Assembly (NCBI GenBank): GCA_007123515.1
Contig: SKKY01000002.1
Location: 1 to 13,715 of the forward strand
From: Clostridia bacterium
GTDB lineage: Bacteria; Bacillota; Peptococcia; Peptococcales; SKKY01
DNA length: 13,715 nucleotides
Direction: 5' to 3'
Shown: positions 1 through 5,714 of the stretch, piece after piece
How the letters are laid out: every line of letters begins with the position of its first letter
How positions within the stretch are numbered: the first letter of the stretch is position 1
The notes under the pieces: model-generated
The model's input: the letters and a program-made list of their open reading frames with translations, nothing else
What the model was told of the DNA's origin: nothing
Database searches by the model: none
Made by a program: the position numbers and the translations under genes

Positions 1-1
1 A

Positions 2-49
2 ACTAAGGATAAAATAATAAATAAAACTTTAGAACTAATAAAAATTTAG
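2..49 (+). CDS. Possible C-terminal end of an upstream gene (partial)
   Basis: Frame 2 is open from the window edge to a TAG at 47-49 and reads TKDKIINKTLELIKI. This would be a plausible lysine-rich C-terminal helix, for example the last helix of a receiver domain. The stop lies 17 bases before the phosphatase start, a spacing that would fit an operon. Sixteen codons are too few for a real identification, and chance openness is possible in such AT-rich DNA. Confidence 0.25.
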   Translation, partial: TKDKIINKTLELIKI

Positions 50-66
50 ACAGAAAGTGGTGCCGG

Positions 67-1515
67 ATGTATCCAAAGCAGCTTAAACACAATAATATAC
101 AGGTATTAGTCAGGGATCATAAACAAAAAGATAGAATCATTTCATTATTAGATCAGGAAGATTTAATAAAATCAGACTATGAGTTTCCGAACTATATTGT
201 TGTTGTTGACTCTTTTTTTCTAAGCCGCAGAGCTGATGAATTTGAAAATCTCAAAAATTCCTACTATCATGTGGTGGTTATTGCGGCGCAGGCCGAGAAG
301 AATAAAATCAATGAGTACTATGAAAAAGGCGTCAGATATGTTTTACGGGAAGATTTTGAAAGAAATGAATTTTTAAATATTGTTAATATCCTTTTACAGG
401 AACAGGATTATGGTGTGGAACGTTCGATCCTGCAGAATGTATTTAATGGGGCTAAAAATGCGATTGTAATTACTGATAATATGGGCATCATCAAGTATAT
501 AAATCCTTATTTCGAAGAACTGTCCGGATATAATCGGACAGAGCTGATTGGTTCTCTTCCTGTATTGATAAAAAGTGGGATCCATACCAAAGAGTTTTAC
601 AAGGAATTATGGGATACTATTAATGAGGGCCATGTTTGGTCAGGTGTGTTTATAAATAAACGAAAGAATGGAAGTTTATTTTATGAAGAAAGCACTATTT
701 CACCGATTACTAATAAGAAGGGTGAAGTTATCAGGTTTTTAAAAATCGGGAAAACGGTAGAACGGGAAAAAATGCTGGCTAGTGAGCTGCAGGATGAAGT
801 CAGGCTGGCTAAAGATATTATGATCAGCATGTTTCCTTCCCCCTATCAGGACGCTAATCTTGATTTTCGGGCAAAAATAAAGGCCTATAATTATCTTGGT
901 GGTGATTTTGTCAGCTTCCAGAGGTTTCCGGATGAACGTTACATTATTTCTCTGATTGATGTTATGGGGCACGGTGCTTCATCGACCATTATTGGATTAA
1001 AAGCTCTGACTGTCTTTGAGGACTATTGCAGTACAACAGGCTTTAAAGAAGCTGTGGATGCCGTTAATAAGATGGTAGCTGATTTTAATGATGACGAATC
1101 GATTATCAGCCGATACATATCCGGGATTTTTGTTGAAGTTGATGTGAAGAATAATACCTTTACCTATATCAGCGCCGGTCATCCTGATTTCATTGTTGTC
1201 GATCCTGAAAATGAAGTAGAATTTTTAATTTCCAATAATTTGCTGCTTGGAGTTAGCGCTAATTATGATTACAGAGGCACAGTTATGAATCTTGACCAAA
1301 TCAGCAGCATTATCTTTTATTCAGATGGCCTGATTGACAACAATCACTTAACTTATGATGAGGTAACGGAAGTATTAAGGCAAAAAATAAAAGACTCACT
1401 AAAAGACAAAAGCAGACTTTTAGTAAGTCTTCTGGAGGACATGACCGCTGACCAGGAAATTATTGATGATATAGCATTGTGCTTAATCAATATCAACAAA
1501 CAGAAAAAGGAATAA
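67..1515 (+). CDS. SpoIIE/PP2C-family serine phosphatase with receiver-like and PAS domains (RsbU/RsbP-like)
   Basis: This 482-residue protein is predicted to be a cytosolic sensor phosphatase. Residues 1-115 resemble a receiver domain, with a hydrophobic strand ending in Asp48 and a GVRYVLRED end strand. The usual acidic pair, Thr/Ser and Lys look degenerate, so phosphorylation is doubtful. Residues about 123-233 are a PAS domain (NAIVITDNMG, ELSGYNRTELIG). A short helix leads to a SpoIIE-type PP2C domain (about 245-478) with GGD280, LID298VMGHG, SAGHP, YSD420G and DD467-468, so the metal-binding aspartates are present. Relatives dephosphorylate anti-anti-sigma factors (RsbV/SpoIIAA type) and thereby release a sigma factor from its anti-sigma. 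No partner genes are visible in the window. The ATG at 67 has only a weak ribosome site, so the gene may be translated from an upstream message. The family is certain; the target is inferred. Confidence 0.9.
   Translation: MYPKQLKHNNIQVLVRDHKQKDRIISLLDQEDLIKSDYEFPNYIVVVDSFFLSRRADEFENLKNSYYHVVVIAAQAEKNKINEYYEKGVRYVLREDFERNEFLNIVNILLQEQDYGVERSILQNVFNGAKNAIVITDNMGIIKYINPYFEELSGYNRTELIGSLPVLIKSGIHTKEFYKELWDTINEGHVWSGVFINKRKNGSLFYEESTISPITNKKGEVIRFLKIGKTVEREKMLASELQDEVRLAKDIMISMFPSPYQDANLDFRAKIKAYNYLGGDFVSFQRFPDERYIISLIDVMGHGASSTIIGLKALTVFEDYCSTTGFKEAVDAVNKMVADFNDDESIISRYISGIFVEVDVKNNTFTYISAGHPDFIVVDPENEVEFLISNNLLLGVSANYDYRGTVMNLDQISSIIFYSDGLIDNNHLTYDEVTEVLRQKIKDSLKDKSRLLVSLLEDMTADQEIIDDIALCLININKQKKE
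1391..1431 (-). terminator. Rho-independent terminator for the minus-strand PAS gene, inside the phosphatase gene
   Basis: The arms 1391-1405 and 1417-1431 form a 15-pair stem on the minus-strand RNA, including one G-U wobble, with an 11-base loop. The minus strand continues directly with TTATTTTTTG. In the plus direction the wobble becomes a C-A mismatch and no T tract follows, so the signal points to minus-strand transcripts. It lies about 90 bases past the PAS stop codon, within codons for the phosphatase C-terminus. The stem is AT-rich, so strength is uncertain. Confidence 0.55.
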
Positions 1516-1526
1516 GTGGGACTTAT
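1512..1526. repeat. Small perfect palindrome spanning both convergent stop codons
   Basis: ATAAGT, a GGG spacer, then ACTTAT. The two arms contain the TAA of the phosphatase gene (1513-1515) and the TAA of the minus-strand PAS gene (1523-1525). The stem is only 6 AT-rich pairs and lacks a T tract, so it is probably not a terminator by itself. Confidence 0.4.
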
Positions 1527-2041
1527 ACTACGGCAATTCTTATAAATTCTTCAGTTCCATCGTTGTACAGGGAGCTGACCAGGGTGAATTCTCTGGAAGA
1601 ATTTTGATAGTTAAAGTCCAGGCTGATTCTTACCTGCGATGAAACGGTTTGCAGTTTTCTGAGATAGAGATAAAAATCATCCTGAGAATGAGCGGCAATA
1701 AGCTCTGTAAAAGAGTGCCTGATTACATCAGTAAAGTCTACATTTAACATAGCAATCAATGTTTTGTTGGCTTTTAAAATCTGGCCGTCTTTATTGCAGA
1801 TGGCATAACCAACAGGAGAATCATCAAAAATTGAAAAAAAATAGCGTTCATTTTTTTCAAGCTGATTTTGAATTCTCCGCAGTTCCTCATTTTGAAATTC
1901 CAGCTCTCTGTGGTAGGTGCTGAACTGATCAATTATAAAATCGATCAGCTTGTTCTGATCGGGTTCTTTTTCTTTAGCATAATTGTTTAATAATTCCTCA
2001 ATTTGTCGTTTAAGATTTTTAAAATCACTTTTTGTCTCCAA
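1523..2041 (-). CDS. Stand-alone PAS-domain protein, sigma-B-type promoter
   Basis: This is a soluble 172-residue protein. Residues 1-40 are helical and charged, residues about 40-66 form a coiled coil (ELEFQNEELRRIQNQLEKN), and residues 67-172 form one PAS domain (RYFFSIFDDSPVGYAICNKDG, then KANKTLIAML). The coil-plus-PAS arrangement is common upstream of histidine kinase or cyclase domains, but here the protein stops at the last PAS strand and no output domain follows. It may sense a ligand or redox state, or act by heterodimerising with another PAS protein such as the neighbouring phosphatase; both are inference. The start is TTG at 2039-2041, placed by an excellent site (GAGGTGATC, 5-base spacing from AGGTG); the first in-frame ATG lies deep in the PAS domain. 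It is convergent with the phosphatase gene, with 7 bases between the stops. Confidence 0.85.
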   Translation of the reverse strand: METKSDFKNLKRQIEELLNNYAKEKEPDQNKLIDFIIDQFSTYHRELEFQNEELRRIQNQLEKNERYFFSIFDDSPVGYAICNKDGQILKANKTLIAMLNVDFTDVIRHSFTELIAAHSQDDFYLYLRKLQTVSSQVRISLDFNYQNSSREFTLVSSLYNDGTEEFIRIAVV

Positions 2042-2046
2042 AAGAT

Positions 2047-2055
2047 CACCTCGGG
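2047..2055 (-). promoter_or_regulatory. Strong ribosome binding site that decides a TTG start
   Basis: The minus strand reads GAGGTGATC, nine bases matching the 16S anti-Shine-Dalgarno end, just upstream of TTG at 2039-2041. It is the main evidence that the PAS protein begins at TTG. Confidence 0.8.
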
Positions 2056-2062
2056 GTAAAAA

Positions 2063-2090
2063 TAGTCACTTGCTACTTATACCCGATAAT
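2063..2090 (+). promoter_or_regulatory. Possible sigma-A promoter of the aldehyde dehydrogenase operon
   Basis: TAGTCA (2063-2068), 16 bases, GATAAT (2085-2090). It overlaps the opposing sigma-B-type promoter, so the two would probably exclude each other. A weaker alternative is TTGCTA (2070-2075) with TATCAA (2092-2097). Confidence 0.35.
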
Positions 2091-2103
2091 GTATCAATTA
2101 AAC
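2079..2103 (-). promoter_or_regulatory. Sigma-B-type promoter of the PAS gene
   Basis: On the minus strand, GTTTAA (2103-2098), a 13-base spacer and GGGTAT (2084-2079) match the general-stress sigma-B consensus GTTTAA-N12-15-GGGWAW at every position. Transcription should begin near 2072, leaving a leader of about 30 bases that includes the strong ribosome site. The call rests on sequence match and position; recognition by a sigma-B homologue in this organism is inferred. Confidence 0.75.
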
Positions 2104-2131
2104 GCAATTTTTTAAAAAAGAAGGTGCAATA

Positions 2132-3568
2132 ATGAAAAAAGGACAATTATATATCAACGGACAGTTTAGAGAAGGCGCTGATAAACAACATCTAGAAGTG
2201 ATAAACCCTTATGATTTAGAGCCGATCGGCTCGCAGTCTGTTGCCGAAGGATCGGATGTAAGACAGGCGGTTTCCTGTGCAGCAGAAAGTTTTAAGAGAT
2301 GGAAGAAGCAGTCTGCTTATGAAAGAGGCGCACTGCTTCGTAAATTATATGATCTGGTTTTAGAAAATGAAGAGCGTTTGGCTAAAATGATTACACTTGA
2401 ACAGGGAAAACCTCTTTCGGAGGCAATTGGCGAGGTAAGATATGCAGCCAGTTATCTTTCTTGGTATGCAGAAGAAGGAATTCGGATCAAAGGTGATATT
2501 TTAGAGCCCACACATAAAACGATGCGTATGCAGGTAATCAAACAACCTGTTGGGCCTGTAGGAATCATTACTCCCTGGAATTTTCCGCTGGCCATGTTTG
2601 TTCGGAAAATGGCTCCAGCTTTAGCTGCGGGATGTACGGTGATCATAAAGCCGGCAGAACAGACCCCATTAACAGCCTATGAATTTTTCCGTTTAGTTGA
2701 TGAAGCCGGTTTTCCGGATGGAGTTTGTCAGCTAGTTACCGGGGATCCGGTTGAGATCGGTAAAATTTTTATGGAAGCAGAATCCTTAAGAAAGATTTCG
2801 TTTACCGGTTCAACTGAAGTTGGGAAGCTTCTGATGGCGCAGTCTGCTGAGACTGTTAAAAAAGTTTCTCTTGAGCTTGGCGGACATGCACCGCTTATTG
2901 TTTTTGCCGATGCCGATCTGGACAAAGCGGTTCAAGGTACCATCGACTCTAAATTCAGAAATTGCGGACAGGTTTGCATTGCCACAAATCGGGTTCTTGT
3001 GGAAAAAAGCATTTTGCCTGCTTACCAGGAAAAGTTGCTTGAAAAAGTTGCTTCACTAAAAGCTGGCAGTGGATTTGAAGAAAATGATATGGGACCTGTT
3101 ATTGACCGTCAGGGGTATGAGAAAATTTCAGAACATGTAGATGATGCCCTAAACAGAGGCGCCAACCTTTTATTTGGCGGACAGGGATATCGTCAAAAAG
3201 ATAATCAGGGTGGTTACCTGTTCCAGCCAACGGTACTGGGAAATATTTCAGAAGACATGAAAATAATGCAGGAAGAGACCTTTGGACCTGTAGTACCGAT
3301 TACCGCATTTGAAACAGAAGAAGAAGCCTTGCGAATCGCTAATCAGACCCCTTTTGGTCTGGCATCCTATTTTTACACAGAAAACATAAGTCGGGCAATC
3401 AGAGTCAGTGAAGGATTGGAATTTGGGATGGTAGGCATTAACACCGGAAGAATCAGCAGTGCACAAGCGCCTTTTGGTGGGGTCAAGGCCAGCGGTTTCG
3501 GTAGAGAAGGTGGCTACTACGGTATAGAAGAATATCTTCATACGAAGTATATAGGCACGGGCATCTAA
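2132..3568 (+). CDS. gabD: NAD(P)-dependent succinate-semialdehyde dehydrogenase family (GabD-like)
   Basis: This 478-residue protein has the usual length for the aldehyde dehydrogenase family and oxidises an aldehyde to the acid with NAD(P)+ in the cytosol. Visible landmarks are PWN150FP, K173 in IIKPAEQTP, the cofactor loop FTGSTEVG (224-231), the general-base Glu248 in LELGG and the catalytic Cys282 in NCGQVC. R158 and the C-terminal GINTG...APFGGVKASGFGREGG segment closely resemble E. coli GabD, including the region that binds the substrate carboxylate, which supports succinate semialdehyde or a similar omega-carboxylated aldehyde. The start is ATG with GAAGGTG six bases upstream. The next gene begins one base after its stop, so the two form a transcription unit that ends at 3986. 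Other aldehydes remain possible; the gene symbol reflects best resemblance. Confidence 0.85.
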   Translation: MKKGQLYINGQFREGADKQHLEVINPYDLEPIGSQSVAEGSDVRQAVSCAAESFKRWKKQSAYERGALLRKLYDLVLENEERLAKMITLEQGKPLSEAIGEVRYAASYLSWYAEEGIRIKGDILEPTHKTMRMQVIKQPVGPVGIITPWNFPLAMFVRKMAPALAAGCTVIIKPAEQTPLTAYEFFRLVDEAGFPDGVCQLVTGDPVEIGKIFMEAESLRKISFTGSTEVGKLLMAQSAETVKKVSLELGGHAPLIVFADADLDKAVQGTIDSKFRNCGQVCIATNRVLVEKSILPAYQEKLLEKVASLKAGSGFEENDMGPVIDRQGYEKISEHVDDALNRGANLLFGGQGYRQKDNQGGYLFQPTVLGNISEDMKIMQEETFGPVVPITAFETEEEALRIANQTPFGLASYFYTENISRAIRVSEGLEFGMVGINTGRISSAQAPFGGVKASGFGREGGYYGIEEYLHTKYIGTGI

Positions 3569-3569
3569 G

Positions 3570-3926
3570 ATGCTGGTATTTGTTTATGGAACCCTTATGC
3601 AGGGGCGGGAAAATCATGAAAAGTTCCTTTCTGAGGCTTCTTTTAAAGGACAGGCTCATATTGAAGGCTACGCCTTATATGATCTTGGATCTTACCCGGG
3701 GATTATTGCTGAGGAAGAGCAGAAAGTCCTTGGTGAAGTCTATGAAATTGATGCAAAAATACTCAGGGAACTTGATTGGCTTGAAGATGAAGGAGACCTC
3801 TATCAGAGAGTGATTACCAAAGTCTTTTTTACAGAAGGCTCTCATGGAGAAGCCTATGTGTACCGTTACTTAAAATCGGTCAGTCCAGACAATAAAGTTT
3901 TGATACATGATCAACCCTGGAAGTAA
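3570..3926 (+). CDS. Gamma-glutamylcyclotransferase-like (AIG2/GGCT/YtfP fold) protein
   Basis: This 118-residue protein has the complete short form of the family. The N-terminal VYGTLMQG (residues 5-12) is the signature loop that binds the gamma-glutamyl group. ALYDLGSYPGI and the LDWLEDEGDLYQR segment follow, and Glu72 of the latter is the likely catalytic acid/base. Members release 5-oxoproline from gamma-glutamyl amines, amino acids or peptides. The start follows the dehydrogenase stop after one base and has no clear ribosome site of its own, so translation is probably coupled. The pairing with a GabD-like enzyme suggests a gamma-glutamyl-GABA or related amine route, but that is inference; bacterial members are often only annotated by fold. 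Confidence 0.85.
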   Translation: MLVFVYGTLMQGRENHEKFLSEASFKGQAHIEGYALYDLGSYPGIIAEEEQKVLGEVYEIDAKILRELDWLEDEGDLYQRVITKVFFTEGSHGEAYVYRYLKSVSPDNKVLIHDQPWK

Positions 3927-3940
3927 TAGTTAATAGAGAT

Positions 3941-3986
3941 AAAACAAGCCATATGATTCTGTTAATGAATCAGATGGCTTGTTTTT
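3941..3986. terminator. Strong bidirectional terminator
   Basis: The arms 3943-3959 and 3967-3983 pair over 17 positions with one mismatch, with a 7-base loop. A run of T follows on the plus strand (3982-3986) and TTTT on the minus strand (3944-3941). It serves the dehydrogenase/cyclotransferase unit and the converging DUF427 gene, whose stop codon (3985-3987) touches the hairpin. Confidence 0.9.
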
Positions 3987-4278
3987 ACTCTGAAAGATCT
4001 TTAACTTCTATAATCGATGTATCAAAAGCAATGTGCCCTTTTATATCACTTGCGGCTTCTTTAGGTTCCGGGTAATGCCAGGCAGCATTCGGGGTTTTAT
4101 CAGAAACGCTGATGTCGTAATATTGAGATTGCCCTTTCCATGGACAGGTTGTCCGGTGGTTGTTTGGGATAAGATATTTCGTTTCTACCTCCTCAGCCGG
4201 AAAATAATGATTACCTTCCAGGAAAATAGTTTTTTCAGACTGTGCAATAACAGTGTCTTTATAAACGGCTTGAATCAT
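3985..4278 (-). CDS. DUF427 family protein
   Basis: This small 97-residue protein matches the usual length of DUF427. It has the family's recognisable blocks: an early strand with EKTIFLEGNHYFP, the TTCPWKGQSQYYDI block with its conserved Cys, and AAWHYPEPKEAASDIKGHIAF. No enzymatic role is established for the family and no signal peptide is present. The reading frame is open further upstream to 4431, but the start at 4278 is preferred because AAGGAG lies nine bases upstream and the protein then begins where the family begins. The longer version would also run through the divergent promoter region. It is divergent from the lipoprotein gene at 4406. Confidence 0.85.
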   Translation of the reverse strand: MIQAVYKDTVIAQSEKTIFLEGNHYFPAEEVETKYLIPNNHRTTCPWKGQSQYYDISVSDKTPNAAWHYPEPKEAASDIKGHIAFDTSIIEVKDLSE

Positions 4279-4345
4279 ATCAATCAACTCCTTTATATAA
4301 AAGACCTTACCCCGATCAGGCTGAATATAATCATTATAAAAAAAG

Positions 4346-4371
4346 GTTTGTGAAATCAGATTCATGGGTAA
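4346..4371 (+). promoter_or_regulatory. Sigma-B-like promoter of the lipoprotein gene
   Basis: GTTTGT (4346-4351), 14-base spacer, GGGTAA (4366-4371). It fits the GTTT...GGGWAW core of sigma-B promoters with an allowed spacer. The expected start near 4378 leaves about 28 bases of leader with the ribosome site at 4392-4397. It is a weaker match than the promoter at 2079-2103 but has the same architecture and sits in the right place. Confidence 0.6.
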
Positions 4372-4405
4372 ATTGCCATTAACGAAAGAACAAGGGGATG
4401 AGGGT

Positions 4406-5674
4406 ATGCAAAAACCGATACTGATAACCATAAGTTTGATATTGAGTCTGATCTTATTTTTAGCTTCAGGTTGTGGACCGAGGGAGAGTCCGCCGCCCGT
4501 TATTGCCCCGGAAACTCAAAACGGAGCTGCCGGCAATGACAATGAAGTTTCTGAAGATCCAATGGATGACAGGGTTCTTCTGCCTGAAGAACGTATGTCT
4601 GAGATGCTGAGCGTCAGAGAAGCATTCCCGGGGACAGATTTCTCCCAGCCTCTTGATTTTCAAATCCATGAAGATCAGACGTCCGGGATACACATTGTTG
4701 AGAAAAGGGGTCGCATTTATCGGATGGAATCCTCAACCGATGGTTATCGCAAGGATCTTTTTTTGGATATCAGTGACAGAGTAGACACCAGTGCCTCTGA
4801 AAAAGGGTTATTGGGTTTGGCTTTTCATCCCGATTTTGTTGAAAATGGTTTGTTTTATCTGAATTATACGAACAGAGCAGGGACAGTTGTTTCTGAATTT
4901 AGTGCTTCTGAAAATCGGTTATCCGGTCTTGCCGATAGCGAACGAGTCCTTTTAGAGTTTTACCAGCCCTTTAGTAATCATAATGCAGGAAAAGTCGCTT
5001 TTGGCCCTGATGGCTATTTCTATATCGCCACCGGTGACGGAGGTTCAGCCGGCGATCCAAGAAATCTGTCTCAGGATACCTCTGATATCCATGGAAATAT
5101 TTTACGGATCGATGTAGACCGTTCTTCGGAAGGTAAAGAATACGCTATTCCTGAAGATAATCCTTTTGTCGGAAATCAGGAGGGTATACTAGAGGAAATT
5201 TATGCCTATGGCTTACGAAACCCCTGGAAATTCAGTTTCGATGAAAAAAGGGATTGGTTATGGGTGGCTGATGTTGGTCAAAACAAGGTAGAGGAAATTA
5301 ATCTGGTAGAACCGGGAAAGAACTATGGATGGAATATTATGGAGGGAACGTTATGTTATCCGGAAAGTGCTGACTGTGATCAAAGCGGATTAGAGTTACC
5401 GGTTTTTGAATACTATCATCCGGTTGGCAAATCGATAACAGGAGGTTATGTCTACTATGGGCAGAATTTTCCGGAATTATATCAGGCCTATGTATACGGA
5501 GATTTTATTACCGGAAAAATCTGGGCTTTATGGCTTGATGAAGACGGGAACACAGATAATCGTCTGATTGCAGAAACAAGTTTAAGAATTTCTTCCTTTG
5601 GTCTTGATCATGACGGGGAAATCTATGTCATTGATTATCTGGGAAGTGTCTATGAGCTTGCACAACAAAACTAA
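4406..5674 (+). CDS. Exported lipoprotein, PQQ-dependent sugar dehydrogenase (Gdh/HHIP-like) family
   Basis: This 422-residue lipoprotein has a hydrophobic signal and the lipobox LASGC with lipidated Cys23. A low-complexity, proline- and acid-rich linker runs to about residue 60. A six-bladed beta-propeller of the glucose/sorbosone dehydrogenase family follows: KGLLGLAFHPDF (133-144), NHNAGKVAFGPDGYFYIATGDGG (191-213), YGLRNPW (268-274) and GKNYGWN (304-310). His192 lies where the catalytic His of soluble PQQ glucose dehydrogenase is found, and Arg271 is conserved. C317 and C324 could form a disulfide. Family members oxidise aldoses with PQQ, but many relatives have no proven cofactor and no PQQ synthesis gene is visible here. 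A start at 4364 is also open; 4406 is preferred because it puts the signal peptide at the N-terminus, follows AAGGGG by eight bases, and lies downstream of the predicted promoter. Confidence 0.88.
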   Translation: MQKPILITISLILSLILFLASGCGPRESPPPVIAPETQNGAAGNDNEVSEDPMDDRVLLPEERMSEMLSVREAFPGTDFSQPLDFQIHEDQTSGIHIVEKRGRIYRMESSTDGYRKDLFLDISDRVDTSASEKGLLGLAFHPDFVENGLFYLNYTNRAGTVVSEFSASENRLSGLADSERVLLEFYQPFSNHNAGKVAFGPDGYFYIATGDGGSAGDPRNLSQDTSDIHGNILRIDVDRSSEGKEYAIPEDNPFVGNQEGILEEIYAYGLRNPWKFSFDEKRDWLWVADVGQNKVEEINLVEPGKNYGWNIMEGTLCYPESADCDQSGLELPVFEYYHPVGKSITGGYVYYGQNFPELYQAYVYGDFITGKIWALWLDEDGNTDNRLIAETSLRISSFGLDHDGEIYVIDYLGSVYELAQQN

Positions 5675-5675
5675 T

Positions 5676-5712
5676 AAAAAGTGGGTTCACAGAGACTGTG
5701 ACCCACTTTTTT
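5676..5712. terminator. Bidirectional terminator
   Basis: AAAAAGTGGGT, one bulged T, CACAG, loop AGA, then CTGTG and ACCCACTTTTTT. T tracts lie on both strands. It ends the lipoprotein gene directly after its stop codon and also serves the minus-strand reductase gene, whose stop is at 5715-5717. Confidence 0.9.
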
Positions 5713-5714
5713 GA

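Noticed and set aside
1441..1515. Internal ATG after GGAGG in the phosphatase gene, giving a 24-residue product
   Set aside because: The spacing to the ATG is only about two bases and the peptide is just the end of the PP2C domain.
1516..1522. Bidirectional terminator between the convergent phosphatase and PAS genes
   Set aside because: Only a 6-pair AT-rich palindrome is present and there is no T tract; the better minus-strand signal is at 1391-1431.
4307..4312. GGGTAA on the minus strand upstream of the DUF427 gene as a third sigma-B -10 box
   Set aside because: No GTTT element lies 12-15 bases upstream; the sequence there is ATTATA-like.
4033..4353. Plus-strand open frame of 106 codons opposite the DUF427 gene
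   Set aside because: It is antisense to a clear family member, has no ribosome site and no recognisable protein features.
4279..4431. Upstream extension of the DUF427 reading frame
   Set aside because: The extra 51 residues do not resemble the family, run through the divergent promoter region, and the start at 4278 has a good AAGGAG site.
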